Shown: positions 8,724-19,700 of the stretch, in pieces | How positions within the stretch are numbered: the first letter of the stretch is position 1 | Layout of the letters: each line of letters opens with the position of its first letter | Source: Endozoicomonas sp965208385 | GTDB lineage: Bacteria; Pseudomonadota; Gammaproteobacteria; Pseudomonadales; Endozoicomonadaceae | Reading direction: 5' to 3' | DNA: 64,000 nt | Assembly (NCBI GenBank): GCA_965208385.1 | Contig: CBDBOO010000122.1 | Location: forward strand, 33,684-97,683 | The notes under the pieces: generated by a model | Told to the model about the DNA's origin: nothing | Seen by the model: the letters and a program-made list of their open reading frames with translations, nothing else | The model's database searches: none | Position numbers and translations under genes: made by a program

Positions 8724-9122
8724 TCACGCGGATTGATGGTTGCTGTTGGGAAAATAACGCTGCAGTATTTCAGGATCATCTTTCAGGGCATTCAACGCTT
8801 CTTCATCGGTTGTTGGTGTGATGCTACTGCGATGAATTTTCATATAGCGGATACCTGCATCAAACCAGAACCAGTGACCATCGGCCGTCAGGCAGAGTGC
8901 TTTTGCCGAATAGCTGAGCGAAGGTATGACAGGAACAGGTATTGCACTGGTCATCTGCTTTCGAACAACCGTTGATTCATAGCAAGAATAACTGACGTGA
9001 TCATAAATTCGTTCAAAACGACCATATTCTTCGCCGAACATGGAGCTGGCCATCTGATCCTGTTTTTTGCTCAGATAATAGAGAGCTAAAGAACAGACAA
9101 GCATCAGAACAAAACTTTCCAT
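8724..9122 (-). CDS. Hypothetical membrane-anchored protein
   Basis: 132 residues. The N-terminal hydrophobic stretch (FVLMLVCSLALYYLS, about 4-18) looks like a signal anchor. The rest is soluble, with an aromatic-rich segment (GHWFWFDAGIRYMKIHRSSI) and an acidic helix near the end (DEEALNALKDDPEILQRYF). No family was recognised. It is transcribed alone, convergent to fadD and separated from it by the terminator. Normal codon texture and a good frame support a real gene, but the function is unknown. Confidence 0.6.
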   Translation of the reverse strand: MESFVLMLVCSLALYYLSKKQDQMASSMFGEEYGRFERIYDHVSYSCYESTVVRKQMTSAIPVPVIPSLSYSAKALCLTADGHWFWFDAGIRYMKIHRSSITPTTDEEALNALKDDPEILQRYFPNSNHQSA

Positions 9123-9254
9123 TTTATAGATACCTCGCAGGTATATTTATCAAAGCTTCCATGCTGGTTGCAGCAAACCCTTACATTCAGTGTATACGCT
9201 GTTTTTAAGTTGAGTTCGGGCAAATTAACCGGGAAACCGGAAGAGTGTGGGTTA

Positions 9255-9833
9255 TCAGAGTGCCCAGTCGGCAATCATCTGTTTTGCTATCGGCCGAAAT
9301 GCCTCATTTCCATAGAGTGCATTGACCAATTTGAAGGAAAACTGCATAGCAGAACCAGGCCCCTGAGCCGTAATAACACGTTTCTTGGCATCGACCACGA
9401 CTGAAGCAATGGGTTGTGCCAGTGCACCTTCCAGTTCGGGTAAATAGCTGGGGTAGCAGGTGGCGGAAACATTGTCGAGCAAGCCATGGTGGGATAAAAC
9501 AACGGCTGGGGCTGCGCATATTGCAGCGTACCAGCGATGTTTCGCTTTCTGATTTTGAAGCATCTTGATAAGAAGTGGGCAATCACGAAGGTTGGCCGAG
9601 CCAGGCATTCCTCCAGGTAAGGCAATAAGATGAAATGACTGGGAGGTGCAGGATTCAATGTGGCAATCTGCAGTGATTTTTACATCCTGCGAAGCAGAAA
9701 TAGTCAAATGACCATTAGGCTGACAGCTGGCAACAGTAACACTGGCACCCGCTCTTCGAAGCGTATCGATAATGGTAACGGCTTCAATTTCTTCACAGCC
9801 GTCCGCTACAGGAACCAGAACCTGCCTGGGCAT
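9255..9833 (-). CDS. DJ-1/PfpI family protein, YajL-like
   Basis: 192 residues, full length for YajL/DJ-1. The nucleophile-elbow cysteine lies in AAICAAPAVVL (about residue 106), and the conserved glutamate that lowers its pKa is in DGCEEIEAVT (about 15-17). The family covers oxidative-stress chaperones, glyoxalases and protein or nucleotide deglycases, and the bacterial YajL role is still debated. It lies upstream (in minus-strand order) of the 132-residue membrane gene with 130 bp between them, so co-transcription is uncertain. The family is secure, the specific activity is not. Confidence 0.85.
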   Translation of the reverse strand: MPRQVLVPVADGCEEIEAVTIIDTLRRAGASVTVASCQPNGHLTISASQDVKITADCHIESCTSQSFHLIALPGGMPGSANLRDCPLLIKMLQNQKAKHRWYAAICAAPAVVLSHHGLLDNVSATCYPSYLPELEGALAQPIASVVVDAKKRVITAQGPGSAMQFSFKLVNALYGNEAFRPIAKQMIADWAL

Positions 9834-9974
9834 GATGAACTCTCACAAATCTGTTCGATGACATTATGTCAGTCTCAAAGAAAAGGCTGACCGGAGATCT
9901 ATAATCTAGCAGATGGTTTGGAATCCGGTGAGGTAATTGCTGTTACAGGTGGCTGGGGATTAACTGGTTTTTGC

Positions 9975-10856
9975 TCAGGTTTTGAGTTTTTCTGCAAGCA
10001 TATAACCCTGTTTGTAGCCGAGATGGTAATCAGCAACGAGTCGACTTCTGTTACGGGTACTTCGTGTGCAATCTAAAGGTTTGTCCGGAGCAACTTGAAT
10101 CAGCTCGATTGAACGATTCTCCAGATGGGTAAAATTATCAATACTATCGTTATAGACGGTATATTGTTGGCGAATTAACTTTGCGATAGCAGGTTGGCGT
10201 CGCTGTTGCCAGGCATACATACGACTGGAAGTTGAAGCTTTTTTTCGCTCGTCACGGGGTCTTGTCCGAACCAGAATTATTTTATCAAAGCCATCTATGA
10301 TCGCTCTATTGACCGGGATGGGGTCCGATAAGCTGCCATCCATCATGGGTTGATCTCCAATAAGTATTGGCGTTCTGTATATCATAGGCAGGGCGCTGGT
10401 GGCTTTCAGCAAATTGGTGATGTCTTCAGGCAAAGAATCTGGACGGATATTTTGATAGTCGGGCTCGCCTGTTATGCCATTGGTCGTGACAACAGTAAAG
10501 GTGCGTTGGGTGAGATGTTCATTAAAACGTCGACGGTCTAATGAATGTTGAAGGTTTATCTTATTGAAAAACCAATCCAGATCAAACAGGTTTCCCCCTT
10601 TCAGATGACGGGACATGCTGATGAATTTTGGAGAAAGGCAGAGGTTGGTGTAGAGCTCTAAATTGCGTCCCCGTTGACCTGCAATGAAAGAGCTTAGATT
10701 CAAAGCACCTGCAGAAACACCGTAATATCCGTCGAAATTACGTATGCGCTTGTCCAGAAATGCATCCAGGACACCGGCTGTGAAAACGCCACGCATGCCG
10801 CCGCCTTCAACTATAAGTGCTGTTTTTGGGGTATTGATAATATCAGATGATTGCAT
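9975..10856 (-). CDS. Patatin-like phospholipase (YjjU-like)
   Basis: 293 residues from ATG 10856. The oxyanion loop VEGGGMRGVFTAGVL, the nucleophile GVSAGAL (G-x-S-x-G) and the dyad aspartate in MMDGSLSDPIP define a patatin-type serine acyl hydrolase. No secretion signal is visible, so a cytoplasmic or peripheral membrane lipase is likely. A longer frame to 10886 would start inside the terminator of the tRNA array and is not favoured. Patatins can be T3S effectors (ExoU), but this one is compact, lacks extra domains and resembles housekeeping YjjU proteins. Confidence 0.85.
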   Translation of the reverse strand: MQSSDIINTPKTALIVEGGGMRGVFTAGVLDAFLDKRIRNFDGYYGVSAGALNLSSFIAGQRGRNLELYTNLCLSPKFISMSRHLKGGNLFDLDWFFNKINLQHSLDRRRFNEHLTQRTFTVVTTNGITGEPDYQNIRPDSLPEDITNLLKATSALPMIYRTPILIGDQPMMDGSLSDPIPVNRAIIDGFDKIILVRTRPRDERKKASTSSRMYAWQQRRQPAIAKLIRQQYTVYNDSIDNFTHLENRSIELIQVAPDKPLDCTRSTRNRSRLVADYHLGYKQGYMLAEKLKT

Positions 10857-10869
10857 GTTACAAGGCAGA

Positions 10870-10895
10870 CAAAAAAACCGGTGCATGCACCGGTT
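10870..10895 (-). terminator. Terminator at the end of the tRNA array
   Basis: The palindrome AACCGGTGCATGCACCGGTT (10876-10895) is followed on the minus strand by a run of seven T. It lies 10 bp past the last initiator tRNA and just before the patatin start. Confidence 0.85.
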
Positions 10896-10904
10896 GATAT
10901 TTAT

Positions 10905-10981
<77 letters not shown>

Positions 10982-11040
10982 TCAAAATGTTTTTGATATT
11001 ATTAGGAAAGTGATTTGAATTACTTTCACGATATATAAAC

Positions 11041-11117
<77 letters not shown>

Positions 11118-11159
11118 ACTAAAACACACACACGTCAAATGAAATCGTTCATTTGAAAT

Positions 11160-11236
<77 letters not shown>

Positions 11237-11302
11237 TCAAAAACTTCACACAAGGGAAATACTGTATTATTTCCCGCTCTGAAAAACAGAGTCTTGAATA
11301 AC

Positions 11303-11379
<77 letters not shown>

Positions 11380-11421
11380 ACTAAAACACTCACACATCAA
11401 ATGAAAACGTTCATTTGAAAT

Positions 11422-11498
<77 letters not shown>

Positions 11499-11564
11499 TC
11501 AAAAACTTCACACAAGGGAAATACTGGATTATTTCCCGCTCTGAAAAACAGAGTCTTGAATAAC

Positions 11565-11641
<77 letters not shown>

Positions 11642-11688
11642 ACTGATCTGTTAATAAATCGCAATGATTTAAAACACTTTTCTGAAAT

Positions 11689-11765
<77 letters not shown>

Positions 11766-11781
11766 TCAGAAGAGGAGCCGA

Positions 11782-11809
11782 ATTATAAGGACGCTGGTTG
11801 TAATGTCAA
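11782..11809 (-). promoter_or_regulatory. Consensus sigma70 promoter of the initiator tRNA array
   Basis: On the minus strand TTGACA (11809-11804), a 16-bp spacer and TATAAT (11787-11782): both hexamers are perfect. A G/C-containing discriminator (TCGGCTCC) follows, as expected for stringently controlled stable RNA genes. It lies directly upstream of copy 7. Confidence 0.85.
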
Positions 11810-11994
11810 TAGAAGGACTTCATTGAATATCGGAAGCGATTTTAAAATGAAATTCCGCTGCACCGGATAAAGAATGTTGGGGCAGCGGATATTCGATTAA
11901 AAATAGGTTGTCGTATATATCCGTTTCCATTGAAAAAGTGAGTAGACGTGACAGCCAACAACCTCACTTCTTCAAGGGGAATGGGTAAAAAGGA

Positions 11995-13944
11995 TCAGCT
12001 GGCCACGGCCCTGTTGGCAATCAACTGGTGTACAACTTCCGGGTCAGCCAGTGTTGAGGTGTCGCCCAGGCTGTCATGCTCGCCAGCGGCAATCTTTCTG
12101 AGAATGCGTCGCATGATTTTTCCGGAGCGGGTTTTTGGCAGGCCGGGAGCCCATTGAATAACATCGGGTGTGGCAATGGGGCCAATCTCTTTTCTTACCC
12201 ACTTTTTCAGAGATGTCTTGAGTTCTTCAGAATAGTCCGCCCCTGTATTCAGCGTAACGTAGACGTAAATTCCCTGTCCTTTCAGGTCATGGGGGAAACC
12301 AACCACTGCGGCTTCTGCCACGTTGCTGTGTGCTACCATGGCGGATTCAATTTCGGCTGTCCCCATGCGATGCCCGGAGACATTGATCACATCATCAACC
12401 CGGCCGGTAATCCAGTAATAACCATCTTCATCTCTCCGGGCGCCATCGCCGGTGGTGTACATACCTTTGAAGTTTGAGAAATAGGTCTGAATAAACCGGT
12501 CATGATCTCCATAGACTGTTCTTGCCTGACCTGGCCAGCTATCGAGTATGACCAGGTTGCCCTCACCTGCACCATGAATAATACGTCCCATGTTGTCCAC
12601 TAAGGCTGGCTGAACACCAAAGAAAGGTCGTGTTGCAGAGCCGGGCTTAAGATCTGTTGCTCCTGGTAGTGGGGTCAGCATGGCTGCACCGGTCTCTGTT
12701 TGCCACCAGGTATCAACAATAGGGCAGTTCTCATTGCCGATGGTTTTGTAATACCAGGACCAGGCTTCCGGGTTTATGGGTTCTCCAACCGTGCCGAGCA
12801 GTCTCAAGCTGTTTCGGTGAGTATCACGGATTGCTTCCTTTCCATGGGCCATTAATGCTCGTATGGCCGTAGGTGCAATATAGAGAATATTGACGTTGTG
12901 CTTATCAATAATCTTGCTGATGCGGTTGGTTTCAGGATAATTTGGCAGACCTTCATGCATGACAACGGTGGCACCATTAAGCAAGGGACCATATGTGACG
13001 TACGAGTGGCCTGTAATCCATCCTATATCAGCATTACACCAGTAAACATCACCCGGTTTGTAATCAAATACATACTCATGGGTCATGGAAGCGTAAACCA
13101 GATAACCTCCGGTAGTATGCAGAACCCCTTTGGGTTTCCCTGTTGAACCGGAAGTATAAAGAATGAACAGAGGGTCTTCGGCACCCATTTCACGGGCTTC
13201 ACAATGTGGCGACGAAAGGGAGGCAAGCTCTTGCCACCAGACATCCCTGTGATGATGCCAGGCTATATCCGTACCGGTATGCTTATAAACTATTACCTTT
13301 TCAATGGAGCGAATATCCGGGTGGGTCAGTGCTTCATCAACATTGGCTTTCAAGGGAACTTTTTTTCCACCCCTGACACCTTCATCCGCCGTCACCACTA
13401 TTTTGGCATTGGAATCAATGATCCGGCCCGCCAGAGCTTCAGGGGAAAAACCGCCGAAAACAACAGAATGAATGGCTCCGATTCGACTGCAGGCCAACAT
13501 GGCTACAGTGGCTTCTACGACCATTGGCATGTAAATAGCCACAACATCACCCTTGCGTACGCCCTGACTCTTCAGCGCATTGGCAAAGCGACAAACCTGC
13601 TCATGAAGTTCTGCGTAGGTGACCTTTCGGGCCTCTCCTTCATCATCCGGTTCCCAGATGATAGCTAACTGATCACCCCGGGCTTCAAGGTGGCGGTCCA
13701 GACAGTTATAGGATGCGTTGGTGGTGCCATCGTAGAACCAGTTAACATCGACAAAGTGTTCATCGAAAGAGACTTTACGAATTTTATTATACGGTTTGAA
13801 CCAGTCGATGCGCTGGCCATGTTCACGCCAGAAACCTTCTGGATTGATTACGGACTGCTGATACATTTCCAGATATTGATCATTATTTACCAGTGTATTG
13901 GCTCTGGCTTCAGGCTTGACGGGATAGATGGCAACTTCAGTCAT
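11995..13944 (-). CDS. acs: Acetyl-coenzyme A synthetase
   Basis: 649 residues, standard Acs length. It converts acetate, ATP and CoA to acetyl-CoA for acetate scavenging. The P-loop YTSGSTGKPKGV is at about 262, the adenylate motif DTWWQTETG at about 413, and the lysine acetylated by Pat-type enzymes falls at residue 609 in KTRSGKIMRRILRKIA. The genes behind it on the chromosome (exonuclease, DUF294 protein, CrbS, CrbR) form the acetate-switch neighbourhood known from Vibrio and Pseudomonas, so transcription is probably controlled by phosphorylated CrbR. The upstream region 13945-14132 is gene-free and should hold the operator. Very secure. Confidence 0.97.
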   Translation of the reverse strand: MTEVAIYPVKPEARANTLVNNDQYLEMYQQSVINPEGFWREHGQRIDWFKPYNKIRKVSFDEHFVDVNWFYDGTTNASYNCLDRHLEARGDQLAIIWEPDDEGEARKVTYAELHEQVCRFANALKSQGVRKGDVVAIYMPMVVEATVAMLACSRIGAIHSVVFGGFSPEALAGRIIDSNAKIVVTADEGVRGGKKVPLKANVDEALTHPDIRSIEKVIVYKHTGTDIAWHHHRDVWWQELASLSSPHCEAREMGAEDPLFILYTSGSTGKPKGVLHTTGGYLVYASMTHEYVFDYKPGDVYWCNADIGWITGHSYVTYGPLLNGATVVMHEGLPNYPETNRISKIIDKHNVNILYIAPTAIRALMAHGKEAIRDTHRNSLRLLGTVGEPINPEAWSWYYKTIGNENCPIVDTWWQTETGAAMLTPLPGATDLKPGSATRPFFGVQPALVDNMGRIIHGAGEGNLVILDSWPGQARTVYGDHDRFIQTYFSNFKGMYTTGDGARRDEDGYYWITGRVDDVINVSGHRMGTAEIESAMVAHSNVAEAAVVGFPHDLKGQGIYVYVTLNTGADYSEELKTSLKKWVRKEIGPIATPDVIQWAPGLPKTRSGKIMRRILRKIAAGEHDSLGDTSTLADPEVVHQLIANRAVAS

Positions 13945-14132
13945 AATGGAGCCCTGTTATTTTATTGTTATAAGTGCGGTTTTCATAATTTTTATTGGCA
14001 GTCAGAAGGCGTTAAACGGCTATGATCTGATTGACCTTCATCATACGACTATGATTTTCCGGAAATATTAGACCTTCGTATTAATATCAACTGAATCTGA
14101 TATTTAACCAGCCTGAATGAACAATTCATAGC

Positions 14133-14786
14133 TTAAAAATGGGTGGTTTTTCGTTTCCGGGATGGTCTTGGCACCGGTCCCTTCATCAGTCGTATATACA
14201 TCAGGGCAGTGGTTAGTGCATCACCGATGGCGGTATGGCGGCCCATGGGATCAATATTCAGTGTTGCGGCCATGGAGTCAAAGCGCAAGTCATGGAGACC
14301 CTGAGGGTGCAGGCGATTTATTTTACGATAATAAATATCGGAGAGTTCAATTGTTCGATTGGGTAATTTAATGCTGTATTGCTGCATTAGCAGCCTGTTA
14401 AGGAGTGCCAGGTCAAAACGGATGTGGTATCCGAGAATCGGACGACTGCCAACAAAAGCCAGCCATTGCTCCAGTGCAGATGTTAGAGAATGCGCGTCCG
14501 TCAGATCCTGATTTCTGAGTCGATGAATTTTGATTGATTCATCGTTCAAGGTTTTGTCCGGACGAATATGCAGGTTAATACGTTCCCTGTTGATGATTCT
14601 GTTGTTTCTAATCATGACGGCACCGATGGATATAATGCTGGCAGAACCGGGGTCAAGACTGGATGTTTCCGTATCCAGGCAGATAATTTCGTTGTCAGGT
14701 TCACGTTCGGCCAGAAAGCGGAAAGCTGGTTTTTTCTTTAACAGTCTGCGCTGATAGGCTGCACGGAATAAGCGACTGAATAACAT
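14133..14786 (-). CDS. 3'-5' exonuclease, DnaQ/epsilon-like
   Basis: 217 residues with an RNase-T/DnaQ fold. ExoI is CLDTETSSLDP (D-x-E), ExoII is in GYHIRFDLALLNRLL, and ExoIII is H-x4-D in MGRHTAIGDALTTALMY, so it is a DEDDh exonuclease with all acidic residues present. The start codon abuts the stop of the CBS/DUF294 gene, which implies translational coupling. The same pair occurs next to acs/crbS in pseudomonads. Its substrate is unknown; it is not the replicative epsilon subunit, which lacks this context. Confidence 0.88.
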   Translation of the reverse strand: MLFSRLFRAAYQRRLLKKKPAFRFLAEREPDNEIICLDTETSSLDPGSASIISIGAVMIRNNRIINRERINLHIRPDKTLNDESIKIHRLRNQDLTDAHSLTSALEQWLAFVGSRPILGYHIRFDLALLNRLLMQQYSIKLPNRTIELSDIYYRKINRLHPQGLHDLRFDSMAATLNIDPMGRHTAIGDALTTALMYIRLMKGPVPRPSRKRKTTHF

Positions 14787-16610
14787 TTAAAATCGCTCCA
14801 GACGAAAATGGTGACAGATTTTCTGTTTGAATTTTTTAACGATATGAAGACTGTGTCGTAGTAAATCCCGGTCGGTGTGTGTCAGTTCATGAATATCGAT
14901 TAAATTATCATAACTTACATTTTTTACATCTGCATTCTCATCATTTTGGATGAGCAATCTGTCCAGTTTTAATCGCTGGAAAAGACAAAATGCCTCTTTC
15001 AGGTTTTGCTGTAGCTTGGTATCAATGATTTTCTGTTGCTCTAACCAGTCAAGTCTTTCAAGAGTTCCAGTGAACTGAACTCCCTTTTCAAGGGCCAGTG
15101 ATCGAACCCCGTGTACAATAGGAAATATCCCGCTTTTTTTAATATCAATCTGATGACTGTCAGTTTTGATATCACCCAGCAAGGTCAGGGAGGATCCGAA
15201 TTGCATGGCTACCCTTGCGAATCTGGCCGCCATCAGTGAGCTGGCATCCTCCGGTTGATGTATGTGTTCTTCAATGTCAGAAAAAAGTGCGTAGTCTCCG
15301 CTGATGGGGCGGGCATCCAGAATAATCGCCAATTTCATTAAATTATCCGGAGTCGTGGAAATATTCCGCCAGTTTTGTATTGTTTCAATCCACTGTGCCT
15401 GATTAGCCACCCAGTGTGGATTATTAACCATAATGTGACCGGGGCAGGGCGGGTAGCCCAATGCCTGAAGCCGGATTGAAAAACCATCCAGCTGTTCCTG
15501 AAAATTATCGGGTGTCTTCCAGCTTTGTCGAATGATCAGCGCATTATCCTGATCGGTCTTTATGATTTGTTCACCTCGTCCTTCACTGCCCAGAACCATA
15601 AAGCAGATATTGCTCTGAACTTCTGTTGGAAAATGCAGTCTGAATAGTCGATCAATGACTTGTTCGTTAAGTGTATTTATCAGCTTCATCAAAAAAGGAA
15701 TCCGGACACCGTTATTATGAAGGTTCCGTATTAACCCACTGATGTTCTCTGCACAGAGTTTCAATGATTCGAAGCTGTCAGCACGCTGAATGCTTAAGGC
15801 CAGTACATGGGAATGGGTTGAAAAAAGGCTGAGTACCTGGGGTAAGGGAAGTATGCCTATTACTGTACTATCGTCCATAACCACCACTCGTTCAATGTGG
15901 TGTCGGGTCATCAAAATCATGGCATCGAACAGGAAATCGTCAAGGTTGACAGTAACAAGAGGGTTCGACGCCAGCGGGTAGACCGGATCTTCAGTGGTGT
16001 AACCAGCCAATGTCAATCCTTCCAGTAAATCAGTCCGGGTCACTATACCCAGACCATTTTTATTGGTATTCAACAGTAAAGAGTCACAGTTGTGCTCTTT
16101 CATGGTGACAACAGTCTGAAGAATAGACGTGTCTGGTTTAATAATTTGCGGCTGCTCACAATGAGCTGCTGATATGCGGGTAAGAATAAACTCTGACAGG
16201 TTTTTACCCTGTCTTCGCTGATGTTGTCGTTCGTGCTTATCAGTCAGGCTGGCCTGAAAATAATTCATGAACCCGGGAATGGTTGCTCCCAGATCCTTGA
16301 TCAGACTAATTGGGATCTCATAGGTGATTGTTTCTTCCCGACTGATGTAGTCGTGTTTACTCAGGCCGCTGAAGAGGCTTCTGGCATCAAAGAAATCATC
16401 GGTATTATAAGTAGTGAAGAGTTCATCATCCTTTCGTTCTTCAACAAGGCCTTTATGAATAACGATCAAAAATCGTGTCTTGGAATCAGCCTTGAGTATA
16501 TATTCATTGGTCGTGTAATAACCGATTTCCAGCTCACTCTGAATCAGCATTTTCTGATTGTCGTTAAGCAGGTCAAAAGGTGGCGTTTCAAAATTGAAAT
16601 GATCTGGCAT
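14787..16610 (-). CDS. Cyclic-nucleotide-binding/CBS/DUF294 nucleotidyltransferase-like protein
   Basis: 607 residues. Residues 1-130 resemble a cyclic-nucleotide-binding barrel, about 150-275 holds two CBS motifs (EHNCDSLLLNTNKNGLGIVTRTDLL; RHHIERVVVMDDSTVIGILP), and about 290-600 is a DUF294 GlnD-like nucleotidyltransferase with the G-S-E-G-R motif (MVLGSEGRGEQIIKTDQDNALI) and its downstream aspartates. The architecture suggests nucleotidylylation or signalling gated by adenine nucleotides. It overlaps no gene but is fused by zero spacing to the exonuclease gene downstream, and is divergent from crbS. Function in acetate metabolism is inferred from conserved neighbourhood only. Confidence 0.88.
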   Translation of the reverse strand: MPDHFNFETPPFDLLNDNQKMLIQSELEIGYYTTNEYILKADSKTRFLIVIHKGLVEERKDDELFTTYNTDDFFDARSLFSGLSKHDYISREETITYEIPISLIKDLGATIPGFMNYFQASLTDKHERQHQRRQGKNLSEFILTRISAAHCEQPQIIKPDTSILQTVVTMKEHNCDSLLLNTNKNGLGIVTRTDLLEGLTLAGYTTEDPVYPLASNPLVTVNLDDFLFDAMILMTRHHIERVVVMDDSTVIGILPLPQVLSLFSTHSHVLALSIQRADSFESLKLCAENISGLIRNLHNNGVRIPFLMKLINTLNEQVIDRLFRLHFPTEVQSNICFMVLGSEGRGEQIIKTDQDNALIIRQSWKTPDNFQEQLDGFSIRLQALGYPPCPGHIMVNNPHWVANQAQWIETIQNWRNISTTPDNLMKLAIILDARPISGDYALFSDIEEHIHQPEDASSLMAARFARVAMQFGSSLTLLGDIKTDSHQIDIKKSGIFPIVHGVRSLALEKGVQFTGTLERLDWLEQQKIIDTKLQQNLKEAFCLFQRLKLDRLLIQNDENADVKNVSYDNLIDIHELTHTDRDLLRHSLHIVKKFKQKICHHFRLERF

Positions 16611-16741
16611 GCAAGCTTCCTCCCTGCCATTGCCTATGATTATTCTTCGGAAAAAACTACCAGAGACTGGATGAATGAGAATAAGACATTGGTCTTAGCG
16701 ATGTGTATGCTGATGTCAGAATCGATGAGAAAAATAATATT

Positions 16742-19700
16742 ATGAATGGCTGGTTACTGGCACTGATAGCCTTGATATATATCGGAATTCTCTTTTCTGT
16801 GGCCTGGTATGGTGACCATCAGGGTGAGAGTCTCCGGAAACGATGGCGCCCTTTAATTTACAGTTTAAGTCTCACCGTTTATTGCACTTCATGGACCTTC
16901 TTCGGCGCTGTGGGGCAGGCACATAGCAATCTCTGGTCTTTTATTCCCATTTACCTCGGTCCGATTCTGGTTTTTGTTGTCTTCTGGAAGTTGATGGTGA
17001 AGATGATCCTGGTGAGTAAACAGGAGAATATCACTTCTATAGCTGATTTTATCGCATCGCGTCATGGACGATCCAGAATGCTGGCGATACTGGTGACATT
17101 GATACTGGTGGCTGGAATTTTGCCTTATATTGCCCTTCAGCTGAAAGCGATTGTCATGGGGTTTGATCATCTTGCGGACACAGGCTGGGGTGAAGAACGC
17201 TGGTCCCGTCAGGATCTGGCGTTGGTCACCACCATCATGCTGGCTGTATTTGTTATTATTTTTGGTACGCGCAGGCTGGATACCACTGAGCATCAACATG
17301 GCGTGATGACGGCCATCGCTTTTGAATCTCTGATCAAACTGGGACTTTTTTTGGCGGTAGGCGGGTGGGTGACCTGGAAAGTATTTGATCAGGGTTTGCT
17401 TGACTTTAGTTCGGTTGATTTTTCTCAACACCCAACCGATGACTGGCTTAATCTTCTGGTAATGCCAACGATTATGGCGATGACGGCCATTCTATGTCTG
17501 CCCAGACAGTTCCATGTCATTGTGGTTGAAAACGCCAGTATCAGTGATTTTCACAGGGCTCGATGGCTGTTTCCTGCTTACCTGTTATTAGCGGCTCTGT
17601 TTGTGATGCCCCTTGCTCTGGCGGGGCAGGCGATTCTTGGAAATGAGGTGTCTTCCGATGCTTATGTTATTGCCCTGCCAAAAGCTCTGGGTAGTAATAC
17701 AATGGCCGTACTGGCATATCTTGGGGGCGTCTCGGCAGCCATCAGCATGGTGATTGTGGCAACCATTGCCTTATCGACCATGATTTCCAACGAAATATTG
17801 ATGCCCCTTATTCTCAGTAGAACCCAGAGGGAAGGACAATACTTTCACCGGTTCAGCGGATTACTGCTCAATGTCAGAAGAACCACTATTCTATGCCTTT
17901 TATTGATGGCTTATTTCGTTTACAGAGTAATAGACCAAGCTGGTACTCTGGCAGGTATTGGTCAGATGTCGTTTTCGGCGGTTTCCCAGCTGGCGCCAGC
18001 ACTGATCGGTGGACTTTATTTTACGGAAAGCAACAAAAAAGCAGCCATAGCAGGCATTCTGGTAGGTATTGTTTTATGGTTTCATTCTCTGGTTATTCCA
18101 ACTCTGGTGAATGCCTACTGGATGGATTCAGCCGTGATGACCCAGGGGCCTTTTGGTATTGAATGGCTAAAACCGGATAACCTTTTTGGATTGGGTATCA
18201 CCCATACCATTTCAGGAGCCAGCTTACTGGCACTGGCCCTGAATGTTATTTGTTATCTAATGGGATGTCTCTATTTCAGGCCTGACTTCGAGGAAAAACG
18301 ACAGGCCCGGAAGTTTGTTCAGGCTAGCATCGAAGATGATGACGATTATAAAAATATAAACGTTTCTATTGGTGAGCTGGAGCAAATGGCCAGACAGTTT
18401 GTTGGTGAGAAACGTGTTCTTGCCATGATGTCTCATTTTCGTACAGATAGTCGTACTCATCTCTCCTCCGCTGCAGTGACAACCGTCACGAAAGATGCCT
18501 TTTTTCGCTATAAAAAAGCCAGTAATGAAATGGTGATTGCAACAGAACGAATGCTGGCTGGCACCATGGGTGCTTCATCTGCACGCATCGTTATGAAGTC
18601 ATTGCTGGCAGGAGCCAGTGTCAATTTCGACGATGTTCAGGCAATGGTAACAGAGGCTTCAGAGGCTTTTCATTTCAACCGGGAAATGCTCCAGGGTTCC
18701 ATTGAACATATCAGTCTGGGGATCAGTGTTGTGGATCGTGATCTTCGATTGGTGGCCTGGAACAGGCGTTATCTGGAGCTGTTTAATTACCCGGATGGTT
18801 TGATCGTAGTTGGCCGCTCAATTGCCGATATCATCCGCCATAATGCCCGACAGGGGTTGTGTGGTGCAGGCACTGTTGATGAACATATCCGCAAGAGGAT
18901 GTCGTATATGCAGCAGGGAACAGCCCATAAGTCTGAACGAATACGGCCCGATGGTCAGGTTATTCTGATGCAGGGAAACCCCATGCCCGGCGGTGGCTTT
19001 GTCATGAGCTTCACCGACATTACAGAGTTTCGTCAGGTGGAGCAGAAACTCACTGAAGTAAATGAGAGTCTGGAATTACGAGTACAGGAAAGAACCAAAG
19101 AACTGTCCGTATTAAATTTACAACTGCTCAGGGCTAAATCCCAGGCAGAGCGGGCTAACAAGTTACGCTCCCGATTTTTTGCCGCCGTTAGTCATGATCT
19201 TATGCAGCCGATGAATGCTGCCCGTCTCTTCGCTTCTTCTTTGGAGCTGGCTGCTTTTGAGCAAAGAAATGAAAGTCAGGATGAATCTGAAAGTGATATT
19301 GAGGTGTTGGTCAGAAGTGTCAGCAGTTCGTTGAAATCGGCTGAAGAATTATTGACAGATCTGCTGGATATGTCTCGATTGGAAGCCGGTAAGTTACAGT
19401 CATCTGTTCGTGATTTTCCTCTGGCTGAGATCTTTGCGCCATTGAAGGTTGAGTTCAGTCTGCTGGCCAGTGAACAGGGTATTGAGTTTCGTTTGCCTGA
19501 TCACCCGGGCTGGGTGACGAGTGATCCTGTATTACTGAGAAGAATATTGCAGAATTTTTTAACCAATGCTTATCGATACGGCAGAAACATTGAGCAACAA
19601 AACAGGGTGTTGCTTGCTGTTCGCAGATCAGCCAAAGGACTGAGAATTGAAGTCCGGGATAATGGTCCAGGTATTCCAGCAGAAAAGCAGGAGTTGATTT

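Noticed and set aside
9975..10856. Patatin as an ExoU-like T3S effector
   Set aside because: Compact YjjU-like length, no chaperone gene or extra domain beside it, and it is separated from the T3S locus by fadD and others.
10857..10886. N-terminal extension of the patatin gene
   Set aside because: The extra codons lie inside the terminator hairpin of the tRNA array and have no similarity to the family; ATG 10856 is preferred.
16703..16741. CrbS start at ATG 16703
   Set aside because: The 13 added residues are polar and precede the first membrane span; ATG 16742 is the natural start of the SSS domain.
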